A stretch of 25,839 bases of DNA from an uncultured Collinsella sp. (GTDB taxonomy: Bacteria > Actinomycetota > Coriobacteriia > Coriobacteriales > Coriobacteriaceae). The notes under the pieces were generated by a model. It did no database searches. It was given only the letters and a program-made list of their open reading frames with translations, and was not told the origin of the DNA. Where the stretch lies: positions 1 to 25,839 of the forward strand of contig CAADSS010000104.1 of NCBI GenBank assembly GCA_900751695.1, read 5' to 3'. Each line of letters begins with the position of its first letter. The first letter of the stretch is position 1. A program made the position numbers and the translations under genes. Shown here one piece after another: positions 15,760 through 23,687 of the stretch.

Positions 15760-16542
15760 CTAGCGACCTCCGGCCAGCACCAGATCCTGCAGCGCCGAGT
15801 AGACCTCAACACGGCGAGGATCATCTTGCTTGTCGATGAGCAGCGCCATGGCACCGCGGATATCGCCCTTGGGCGCGCCCTCGAGGGTATCCATAAACTC
15901 GTTGGCCAGGTCGCGGCCGTAACGGTAGCCGCTCATGGCGCGAGCCTCGCGCTCGATGGCAACGCGCAGCTTGTACGGCACACCGGGGTGCAGGATATCG
16001 GCCTGCTCGCCGGCGGCCTCCACCGTGGTCTCGGCATGGAGCTTTTGGTCCAGCAGACCGAGCGCCATGGCAAAGCCGTAGATGGTCTGCGCGGGGCTGG
16101 GCGGGCAGCCGGGGATGTAGACATCGACCGGCAGAATCTTATCCGTGCCGCCCCAGACGCAGTAGTTGTCGTAGAAGATGCCGCCGGTGCAGCCGCACGC
16201 GCCATAGGACACCACGATCTTGGGATCGGGTGCGGCCTCAAAGGCGCGCAGGGCCGGCATGCGCATGGCACGCGTCACGGCGCCGGTGTACAGCAGCACG
16301 TCGGCATGACGGGGCGAGGGCACGACCTTGATGCCAAAGCGCTCGACGTCAAAGACGGGCGTGATGGAACCGAAGATCTCGATCTCGCAGCCGTTGCAGC
16401 CGCCGCAGTCAACGCGGTAGACGTACACCGAGCGCTTGATCTTCTTAAGAAGGGTCGCCTTGGCCTTCTCGATGCTCTCGTCGAGCTCGATCTTGGTCGG
16501 GCGGTACTGAAGCCGCTCGGGCAAAAGCGTGGGTTCGGCCAT
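15760..16542 (-). CDS. hyfI: [NiFe] hydrogenase small subunit HyfI/HycG (NuoB-like)
   Basis: A 260-residue group 4 hydrogenase small subunit that carries the proximal [4Fe-4S] cluster and passes electrons between the ferredoxin subunits and the NiFe site. Cysteines are in VDCGGCNGCEIEIFG (C46, C49, C52), SYGACGCTGG (C116, C118) and YIPGCPPSP (C146), as in HycG and NuoB. Length matches E. coli HyfI (252). It starts two bases after the HyfH stop. The N-terminal 40 residues are charged and contain no signal peptide, consistent with a cytoplasmic-side subunit. Confidence 0.96.
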   Translation of the reverse strand: MAEPTLLPERLQYRPTKIELDESIEKAKATLLKKIKRSVYVYRVDCGGCNGCEIEIFGSITPVFDVERFGIKVVPSPRHADVLLYTGAVTRAMRMPALRAFEAAPDPKIVVSYGACGCTGGIFYDNYCVWGGTDKILPVDVYIPGCPPSPAQTIYGFAMALGLLDQKLHAETTVEAAGEQADILHPGVPYKLRVAIEREARAMSGYRYGRDLANEFMDTLEGAPKGDIRGAMALLIDKQDDPRRVEVYSALQDLVLAGGR

Positions 16543-16544
16543 GG

Positions 16545-17261
16545 TTACTCCTCCTTCGTATCAAAATCCATGATGATGCCCTCGACCGGCGCCGGACCGG
16601 CGGGAATCTCGGGCGCATCGGGGTTGAGCTCACGGTCGATATACTCCGGGTTCACGCCGTGGCCGCCCAGATACTCCATGCCGGGGCCCTGGGGCTCACC
16701 GGACGCAAGCGTCTCGTTGGCAGCCATGCCGGCAGCGTTGCCGGTCTTTACGGCCGAAGCGGCGCGCAGGGCGTCGAGCTCGCGCTTGCACTCCTGGCAC
16801 ATACCGACGGTACGGGCGGCCTGCTCGGCCTCCATGCCGCCGGCCTTTTGCAGCAGGCGTTTAGCGTAGTCGATCTCCTTGTGCGGGGCAAACGGCTTGC
16901 CGCAACGCGAGCAGTGCTCGAGCATGTAGACGCTCTTGCTGGTGAGGTCGTCCTTGCTCATGACGGCCAGCTCAAACTCCTCGGTGAGCTTGATGGCCTC
17001 CATGGGGCAGGCTTCCTCGCAGCGGCCGCAAAAGATGCAGCGGCCGTAGTCGATCGACCAGGTGATGGTATCGGCCGCAAGGTCGGTGTCCATGCGAATG
17101 GCATCGGCCGGGCACGCCACGCCACAGGCACCGCAGGCGATGCAGAGCTCGGCATTGTGCTCGGGCTTGCCGCGCATGTCCTTGTTGGTGGGGAACGGCG
17201 CAAACGGGTACTTGACCGTCGCGTCGCCGGCCTTGGCGTTAACCTTCCAAAGCTTCAGCAT
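16545..17261 (-). CDS. hyfH: Hydrogenase ferredoxin subunit HyfH/HycF (NuoI-like)
   Basis: A 238-residue 2x[4Fe-4S] ferredoxin that wires the hydrogenase small subunit to the formate dehydrogenase side. The clusters are CIACGACGVACP (C40, C43, C46, C50) and CIFCGRCEEACP (C75, C78, C81, C85). A second set, C117/C120 in HCSRCGKPF and C155/C158 in MCQECKREL, resembles a zinc- or rubredoxin-type site. The last 60-70 residues are Gly/Pro/Glu-rich and extend beyond the roughly 180 residues of E. coli HyfH. I start at the ATG at 17261, which follows AGGAGG by about nine bases; longer upstream frames overlap hyfG and are spurious. Confidence 0.95.
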   Translation of the reverse strand: MLKLWKVNAKAGDATVKYPFAPFPTNKDMRGKPEHNAELCIACGACGVACPADAIRMDTDLAADTITWSIDYGRCIFCGRCEEACPMEAIKLTEEFELAVMSKDDLTSKSVYMLEHCSRCGKPFAPHKEIDYAKRLLQKAGGMEAEQAARTVGMCQECKRELDALRAASAVKTGNAAGMAANETLASGEPQGPGMEYLGGHGVNPEYIDRELNPDAPEIPAGPAPVEGIIMDFDTKEE

Positions 17262-17262
17262 A

Positions 17263-19035
17263 TTAGAGCGCCTCCTCATCGAGCGGAGCGGCCATGGTGC
17301 CCTCGCCCGCAAGCGGCGACTTGTCGCGCCAGACGTTCTCGAACTGCTCCTTGTCGAGCACGTGGTCGCGCTTGGCGGCGACATCGGTCACCGTCACGCG
17401 GTCGGTGCAGGAGTAGCACGGGTCGAGCGAGCCGACGATCAGCGCGGCGTCGCCCACGGTGTTGCCGCGGAACATGTAGCGCAGGACCGGCCAGTTGCTG
17501 TACGTGGCCGCCTTGGCGCGCCAGCGGTAGCACTTCTGGTTGTTGCCGAGCATGGCCCAGTGCACGTCCTCGCCGCGCGGAGCCTCGGTGGCGCCGATGG
17601 CGTACTTGTGCGGGGTGTACTCCCAATCCGTGGTAAGGATGGGGCCCGACGGGCAGTTCTCGAGCATGGTCTCGATCATGTCGATCGAATCGTAGACCTC
17701 CTGGATGCGGACGGCGGTGCGGCCGAAGGCATCGCAGGTGTCTGCCGTAGCAGCATGCATCTTCTGAACATCCGGATCGGCGTAGCCGTCGAAGGGATGG
17801 TCAAAGCGCACGTCGCGGGCATAGCCCGAGCCACGCATGAGCGGGCCGACCGGCGAGAAGTCGCGTGCGATCTTGCGGTCCAGAATGCCGATACCGCTCG
17901 TACGCTCAATAAAGTTGGGCGTGGAGAGCAAGACGTCGACGAGCTCCTGAACCTCGGAGCGCAGCTGGTGGATGGTCGTGAGCGTGGAGAGCTTCTGCTC
18001 TGCCAAAATGTCGCGACGCACGCCGCCGATCACGTTGAGACCGTAGGTCTTGCGGTGACCGGAGAGCTTCTCGGCCAGGTCCATGGACTTCTCGCGGACG
18101 CGGAAGAACTGCTGGAAGCCGGAGTCGAAGCCCGTGTAGTGCGATGCCAGGCCAATGTTGAGCAGATGCGAGTGCAGGCGCTCGACCTCGAGCATGATGG
18201 CGCGGATGTACTGGGCGCGCGGCGGGACATGAATGCCCTGGGCGCGCTCGACGGCCTCGGCATAGGCAACCGAGTGGGCGCAGCCGCAGATGCCGCAGAT
18301 GCGGTCGGCGAGGAACGTCACGGCGTCATAGTTCAGGCGCGTCTCGGCGACCTTCTCCATGCCGCGGTGCACGTAGAACAGACGGTAGTCGGCATCGACT
18401 ATCGTCTCGCCCTCGACAAACAGGCGGAAGTGGCCGGGCTCGTCGGAGGTAATGTGCAGCGGGCCCATGGGGACAAGCGTCGTCTCCTTGCCCTTGGTAT
18501 CGGCCAAGAACTCGTAGTTTTCCATGTCGCTCGCAGGAGCGGGACGGAAACGGTAATCCATGGAGTCCTTGCGCAGCGGATACAGGCCGCTGGGCCAATC
18601 GTCGGGCAGCACCAGGCGGCGACGATCGGGCAGGCCCTCGGGGATCAGGCCGAACATATCGCGCAGTTCGCGCTCGCCCCACACGCAGGCGGGAACGAAC
18701 GGCGTCACGGACGGGAACGTCATCTTGGCGGGATCGACCTCGGCACGCACGGTCACCCAGCCGGGATCCTCCCCCTCCATGGAGATGACGTAGTACACGG
18801 CGTAACGGCCGCACAGGCTGCGCTCGTCGTTGCCGATGATCACGGGGATCCAGCCGTAGCGCTCGTAGTACAGGTAGTGGACGGCCTCGGGCAGACGGTC
18901 CTGCTTGACGGTGATCGTCAGCTGGTCCTCGCACTGCCACTCGACCTTCTCGATAGCGCCCGGCACTGCGGCGCGCAGGGCCTCGACGTGGCTTTCGCAA
19001 CGACGAGCGTAGTCCTTCTTTTCAGGTTCTGCCAT
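17263..19035 (-). CDS. hyfG: [NiFe] hydrogenase large subunit HyfG/HycE (NuoC-NuoD fusion)
   Basis: The 590-residue catalytic subunit that makes or oxidises H2. Residues 1-165 are the NuoC-like domain (VWGERELRDMFGLIPEGLPD). Residues 180-590 are the NuoD-like hydrogenase domain. Nickel ligands are C247 and C250 in RICGICGCAHS, and C540 and C543 in DPCYSCTDR. A 44-residue tail follows R546, the expected cleavage point of the HycI-type protease encoded downstream. E. coli HycE is 569 residues with a 32-residue tail. GAGGTG lies about ten bases before the ATG. The gene starts four bases after hyfF and ends next to the hyfH ATG. Confidence 0.97.
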   Translation of the reverse strand: MAEPEKKDYARRCESHVEALRAAVPGAIEKVEWQCEDQLTITVKQDRLPEAVHYLYYERYGWIPVIIGNDERSLCGRYAVYYVISMEGEDPGWVTVRAEVDPAKMTFPSVTPFVPACVWGERELRDMFGLIPEGLPDRRRLVLPDDWPSGLYPLRKDSMDYRFRPAPASDMENYEFLADTKGKETTLVPMGPLHITSDEPGHFRLFVEGETIVDADYRLFYVHRGMEKVAETRLNYDAVTFLADRICGICGCAHSVAYAEAVERAQGIHVPPRAQYIRAIMLEVERLHSHLLNIGLASHYTGFDSGFQQFFRVREKSMDLAEKLSGHRKTYGLNVIGGVRRDILAEQKLSTLTTIHQLRSEVQELVDVLLSTPNFIERTSGIGILDRKIARDFSPVGPLMRGSGYARDVRFDHPFDGYADPDVQKMHAATADTCDAFGRTAVRIQEVYDSIDMIETMLENCPSGPILTTDWEYTPHKYAIGATEAPRGEDVHWAMLGNNQKCYRWRAKAATYSNWPVLRYMFRGNTVGDAALIVGSLDPCYSCTDRVTVTDVAAKRDHVLDKEQFENVWRDKSPLAGEGTMAAPLDEEAL

Positions 19036-19039
19036 GGTG

Positions 19040-20605
19040 CTAATTCACCTCGCTTGTCTTGGTCTGGGAACTGAACACCATGCGGTAGAGAGGAGCCTCG
19101 TGGAGCTCTTCGACGCTCTGGTTCAAAACGACGGACGTTGCATCCTCGACGCCGCTCGTGATGGCGACCGGGGTGGCGATACCGAACCACATGACCACGA
19201 TCGCGAGGGCGATCTCGGGGATGATCATGAGGGCGGGCACCTCGTGGCGCTTCATGCCCTCGGGCGCCTTGCCGAAGATGGACTTGAGCGCGATGCCGGT
19301 AAGGGCAAAGTACACGCCGGTGAGGCCAATGGCCACGAGCACGACCACCCAGATGGGACCGGACTGGACGCCGGCCACGAAGGTGAGGAACTCGGAGATG
19401 AACAGGGCGAACGGCGGGAAGGCGGCGAGCGCGAGCAGGGCGATGATGGTGAGCGCTGCCGTGACGGGAGCGATCTCGACGACGCCCTTGATCTTGTTCA
19501 GGTCGCGGGTGTGGTAGATGTGCTGGATGTTACCGGCCATGCAGAAGGCGAGCGCCTTCGTGAAACCGTGGAAGATGCAGTGCAGCAGGCAGGCGGCGAT
19601 ACCGAGCGGACCACCGATACCCAGGCACAGCGCGACCACGCCGACGTTGTCGACGGAGGAGTACGCGAAGCGGCGCTTGATATCGTCCTGCTTAAAGATG
19701 CACAGGGCGGCCACCAGGATGGACAGCGTGCCCAGGATGAGCAGGAGCGTACGCGGATAGGTGTCGCCCACCGTGATGATGGACAGGGAGTAGAAGCGGA
19801 TGATCACCAGCATGGCGCACTTGAGCAGCACGCCCGAGAGCAGCGCGGAGACCGGGCTCGGAGCCTGGGAGTGCGCGTCGGGCAGCCAAGTGTGCATGGG
19901 GAACAGGCCCGCCTTGGTGCCGAAGCCGATGACGATGAACGCGAACGCGAGGCGCACGAGCATCGGGTCGAACTGGTCGGCGTAGGGCATGATGGAGGTG
20001 AGGAAGGCTGCCTCATGCGCGTTGGGCATGATATCGGCGGCGTTCGCGTAGATGAGCAGCGTGCCGAACAGGCCGAAGGCCACGCCGGCGGTGCAGACCA
20101 TCGCGTACTTCCAAGACGCCTCGAGCGCCTGCTTGTTCTTGTAGATGCCCACGAGGAACACGGTCGACAACGTGGTGGCCTCGACCGCCGCCCAGGTGAG
20201 GATGATGTTGTTGGACAGGCAGGCGAGCAGCATCGTGAAGACGAACAGGCTAAACAGCGCGTAGTACTGCTTGGTGCGCTCGGCCGGCATGGTCTTCTCC
20301 TCGATATCGATCTTGATATAGGAGATGGAGTACACGCCGGTGATGAACCCGATGATGCCTACCAGAAGGACGAAGATCGACGAGAGCGAATCGAGATGGA
20401 GCCACAGGCCCAAAGCGTCGATATTCTGCCCGCTCGAGAGCATGGTTCCCGCGGTGACGACCGAAAGGACGAGGGTCGCCGCGACGGAGATGGTGTTGAG
20501 CCCCGCAAAGACGCTGTAGGACGTCGTCTTGGGGAGCGCAGCCATAATCAGGGAGAACACGAGGGGACAAGCGAGCAGGGCGACCGTCAGCATTGAAACA
20601 TCCAT
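19040..20605 (-). CDS. hyfF: Hydrogenase membrane subunit HyfF (NuoN/MrpD-like)
   Basis: A 521-residue polytopic antiporter-like subunit with about 14 predicted membrane helices. The hallmark loop GTKAGLFPMHTWLPDAHSQA contains the conserved lysine and precedes a helix with PSPVSALLSGVLLK. A glutamate in TWAAVEATTLS and a lysine in CIFKQDDIKRRFAYSS are also family residues. Length matches E. coli HyfF (526). It distinguishes the Hyf type from the Hyc type, which lacks HyfD, E and F, and suggests possible ion translocation. It starts three bases after the hyfE stop. Confidence 0.94.
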   Translation of the reverse strand: MDVSMLTVALLACPLVFSLIMAALPKTTSYSVFAGLNTISVAATLVLSVVTAGTMLSSGQNIDALGLWLHLDSLSSIFVLLVGIIGFITGVYSISYIKIDIEEKTMPAERTKQYYALFSLFVFTMLLACLSNNIILTWAAVEATTLSTVFLVGIYKNKQALEASWKYAMVCTAGVAFGLFGTLLIYANAADIMPNAHEAAFLTSIMPYADQFDPMLVRLAFAFIVIGFGTKAGLFPMHTWLPDAHSQAPSPVSALLSGVLLKCAMLVIIRFYSLSIITVGDTYPRTLLLILGTLSILVAALCIFKQDDIKRRFAYSSVDNVGVVALCLGIGGPLGIAACLLHCIFHGFTKALAFCMAGNIQHIYHTRDLNKIKGVVEIAPVTAALTIIALLALAAFPPFALFISEFLTFVAGVQSGPIWVVVLVAIGLTGVYFALTGIALKSIFGKAPEGMKRHEVPALMIIPEIALAIVVMWFGIATPVAITSGVEDATSVVLNQSVEELHEAPLYRMVFSSQTKTSEVN

Positions 20606-20608
20606 GGC

Positions 20609-21262
20609 CTACCCCTTCAATTCGGTCAGGTCGTGGGAGTCGAGCGACTTGGTGTCGTTCCAGATCCTCACGACGACGGCGGACATGATAATGACGGCGA
20701 AAATGGCGTCGGTGGCGATGCCGATCTCGATGATCTCGGGGGCCGTGGGCGCGAGCAGGGCGAGCGTCACGTGGCTACCGTTCTCCATAAGGCAGTACCC
20801 GAAGATTTGCTTGAGGATGTTGCGCTGGGAGATGATGCACGTGAGGCCGACGAAGAAGTGCGCGAAGCTGATGGCGAGGGCCGGAGTAGCCACCTCAGCG
20901 GTGGGCAGGCTCAGGCGCGTGACCACCGCGAAGCAGATGGCCACCTCCAGACCGGTGAGGATGATGGTCCAGGCCGGCTTGATGGAGGAGGTCAGCGTGC
21001 TATCGGCAGGCGAACCCATCTTTTTGTAGGCACGGTTGAGAATGAACGGAACGAGGATCACCTTGGTGACGAAGGCCGACGCGGCCCACATGAGAAGCTC
21101 GGTGGCACCGGTGGTGAGGCCCAGGGTGAGCAGCACGCCCACCAGGACAACCGACTGGATCGCGTACCACTTAATGGCGGACGGGATGGTCTTCGAGACG
21201 ACCACCATGGTGGAGGTCACGATCAGAAGACCGCCCAGGATATTGACTAACGAATAACCCAT
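20609..21262 (-). CDS. hyfE: Hydrogenase membrane subunit HyfE (NuoK-like region)
   Basis: A 217-residue integral membrane protein with about six to seven helices, equal in length to E. coli HyfE (216). SQRNILKQIFGYCLMENGSH with the ENG motif near residue 160 is characteristic of HyfE and MrpC/NuoK-type proteins. It probably contributes to a proton path between the antiporter-like subunits. It is placed between hyfD and hyfF with spacings of 10 and 3 bases. Confidence 0.93.
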   Translation of the reverse strand: MGYSLVNILGGLLIVTSTMVVVSKTIPSAIKWYAIQSVVLVGVLLTLGLTTGATELLMWAASAFVTKVILVPFILNRAYKKMGSPADSTLTSSIKPAWTIILTGLEVAICFAVVTRLSLPTAEVATPALAISFAHFFVGLTCIISQRNILKQIFGYCLMENGSHVTLALLAPTAPEIIEIGIATDAIFAVIIMSAVVVRIWNDTKSLDSHDLTELKG

Positions 21263-21272
21263 GTCCTACCTC

Positions 21273-22730
21273 CTAACCCATCCAACTAGAGGACAGAGGA
21301 CCGGCGACGACGACCATGATCATGAGGACGACGAACACGAACGCCATGGCGCGCGGAAGGGGCTGGCCGGCGGCCACGGTCTCGCTCGGCTCACCGGGCA
21401 GGACCTTACCCATCCAACGCAGGAACCATGCGAAGGTGGCGACGGTCTCGACGACCATGACGCACACGAGGACGAAGATGACCGTGTTGGAAGCACCAAC
21501 CGCGAAGCCACCGGAAATAATCTGGAACTTGGAGAAGAACGTGCTCATGGGGGGCACGCCGGCGATAGCGGTCGCGGCGACCGCGAAGCCCACGCCCGTG
21601 ACCGGGTACTTCTTCATGAGGCCCTGGATCTTGGGCAGCATACGGGTTCCCAGCGTGAAGCTGAGGGAGCCGGCGATGAGGAAGAACAGGGTCTTGGTGA
21701 ACGCGTGGTTGAAGATGTGCTCGACGGCGCCGTTGAACGCCATCTGGCTTCCGAACACGGAGAGGCCCAGGCCGAAGAACACGTAGGCGAGCTGCGCGAT
21801 CGTCGAGAAGGCGAGCAGGCGCTTCATATCCTTCTGGGGCAGGTACATGAGGAAGCCGAAGAGCATGGTCACGACGGCGTCGATGATGGCGACCCAACCG
21901 ACGATCTCGGGGATATCGCCGGCACTCGCAAGAGCGCGGGCGAACACGCACACGCCGACCTTCACCATGGACGCGCCATGGAGGTAGGCGGAAACGGGCG
22001 TGGGGGCCTCCATTGCGGAGGGCAGCCACATGTAGAGCGGGAACTGGGCGGACTTGGCCCAAGCGGCGAACAGGATGAGCAGCAGCACGACGGTCTTCAT
22101 ACCGGAATCGAGCTGGGAGATCGCGCTCAGCGCGAACGTGCCGGTTCCGGCGAACAGGAAGGCCGCGCCGATGTAGAGTCCCAGAGCGCCGATATGGGTG
22201 ATGATGAGCGCCTTCATACCGGCCTTCTTGGCCGTGGGCGTCATGTAGTAGCTGATGAGGCCCCAGGAGCACACGCCGGTGATCTCGAAGAAAACGAGCT
22301 GGCCGACGATGGTGGAGCTGTAGGCGAGACCGGCCATGGCGCCGATGAACGTGGAGAAGTACACGTAGAAGCGGCGACGGGGCGCGTCGGGATGCTCCTT
22401 GTTCTTATCGCTCATGTACGGGAACGAATAGATGACGACGAGCAGGCCGATAGCGACGAACGCGGGTGCGAGCAGCGTGCTCATCCGGTCGAATATGAAG
22501 CCCATGACCAAGGTCTGGCCCATACTCGCCCAGGTTACATCGACCGCGTTCATGCCGTTTCCGGCAAACGTCGCGGCCAAGCCAACGGAAGCGACCGTGG
22601 CGATGCCGCCGGCAAAGGCGCAGATCCATTTAGCGTAGGGACGCGGCAGCATGACGATGAGCAGGGAGCCCAGCATGGGGACGGCGATCGCCACCATGGC
22701 AAAGAGGGACAAGCTCGATTCGATTGACAT
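21273..22730 (-). CDS. hyfD: Hydrogenase membrane subunit HyfD (NuoM/N-like)
   Basis: A 485-residue antiporter-like membrane subunit (E. coli HyfD 479). Family motifs are VFFEITGVCSWGLISYY with the conserved helix-5 glutamate, then AAWAKSAQFPLYMWLPSAM followed by EAPTPVSAYLHGASMVKVGV, and a QKDMKRLLAFSTIAQ stretch. About 14 helices are predicted by hydrophobicity. It is one of three antiporter-like subunits (HyfB, D, F) in the complex. It starts 16 bases after hyfC. Confidence 0.95.
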   Translation of the reverse strand: MSIESSLSLFAMVAIAVPMLGSLLIVMLPRPYAKWICAFAGGIATVASVGLAATFAGNGMNAVDVTWASMGQTLVMGFIFDRMSTLLAPAFVAIGLLVVIYSFPYMSDKNKEHPDAPRRRFYVYFSTFIGAMAGLAYSSTIVGQLVFFEITGVCSWGLISYYMTPTAKKAGMKALIITHIGALGLYIGAAFLFAGTGTFALSAISQLDSGMKTVVLLLILFAAWAKSAQFPLYMWLPSAMEAPTPVSAYLHGASMVKVGVCVFARALASAGDIPEIVGWVAIIDAVVTMLFGFLMYLPQKDMKRLLAFSTIAQLAYVFFGLGLSVFGSQMAFNGAVEHIFNHAFTKTLFFLIAGSLSFTLGTRMLPKIQGLMKKYPVTGVGFAVAATAIAGVPPMSTFFSKFQIISGGFAVGASNTVIFVLVCVMVVETVATFAWFLRWMGKVLPGEPSETVAAGQPLPRAMAFVFVVLMIMVVVAGPLSSSWMG

Positions 22731-22746
22731 AGTTTCTCCCTTCTCC

Positions 22747-23670
22747 CTACACGCCTACGACGACGAAGACGAACGCGAGGACCGCGATGCCGACGACGGC
22801 CCAGGTCTGGTTACCGAGCACCTTGAAGCGCGAACGGGAAACGGAGTTCTCGAGCACGCCGCAGACAACGAAATCGACCAGGCACTTGACAAGGAAGACG
22901 ACGGCGCCCACGAGAGCGGTGACGCCGATGGTCGCGGGCTCTCCCCAGGGGATGAAGATGGAGGTGAACCAAGCGACGACCACGACCTGCTTCATGCCCA
23001 TGGCGAGCTTCATCATGGCCAGGGACGGGCCGGAGAGCTCGGCGAGCGGGCCCTCCTGGAGCTCCTGCTCGGCTTCGGCCTGATCGAACGGAAGCTTGCC
23101 GAGCTCCATATAGCAGGCGGCCGCGAAGGCGACGCCGGCGAGGATGACGGCGACGACGCTCGAGACGTTGCCCGTAACGATGTGCTGACCCATGGTCGCA
23201 ATGTCCGTGGAGCCGCACACGATGGCGACGGTAAACAGCGCGATGAGCATGGACGGCTCGATGAGCACGCTCATGAGGAGCTCGCGGATACCGCCGAAGC
23301 CCGCGTAGGCGTTGGAGGAATCCACGCCGGACAGCGCGAAGAAGAAGCGGGACAGCGCGAGCGCGTACATGATGGTGATGGCGTCACCAAAGACGGGCAT
23401 GGGGCTCTCGAGCGTGAACATGGGCAGGCCCATGGCGAGCATGAACGACACCGCGAGGAACAGCGGCGGCATGATGCGCAGCACGAAGCTCGAGTCGGAA
23501 CTCACGGACTCGGGACGCGCCATAAGCTTCGCGAGGTCCCGGTAATCCTGAAGGATGGACGGACCGCGGCGATTGTGCATCTTCGCGCGAATCACACGGG
23601 CGAGGCCGGAGAAGAAGGGCGCGACCAGCATGACCACGAGGCCCTGCGCTATCGCAAGAACGATGTTCAT
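22747..23670 (-). CDS. hyfC: Hydrogenase membrane anchor HyfC/HycD (NuoH-like)
   Basis: A 307-residue membrane subunit that anchors the hydrogenase module to the antiporter-like arm (E. coli HyfC 315, HycD 307). NuoH-type motifs are RAKMHNRRGPSILQDYRDL near residue 30 and ELGKLPFDQAEAEQELQEG near residue 200. About eight membrane helices are visible. It lies 17 bases after hyfB. Confidence 0.96.
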   Translation of the reverse strand: MNIVLAIAQGLVVMLVAPFFSGLARVIRAKMHNRRGPSILQDYRDLAKLMARPESVSSDSSFVLRIMPPLFLAVSFMLAMGLPMFTLESPMPVFGDAITIMYALALSRFFFALSGVDSSNAYAGFGGIRELLMSVLIEPSMLIALFTVAIVCGSTDIATMGQHIVTGNVSSVVAVILAGVAFAAACYMELGKLPFDQAEAEQELQEGPLAELSGPSLAMMKLAMGMKQVVVVAWFTSIFIPWGEPATIGVTALVGAVVFLVKCLVDFVVCGVLENSVSRSRFKVLGNQTWAVVGIAVLAFVFVVVGV

Positions 23671-23687
23671 AATATCCTCTCCCCTCT

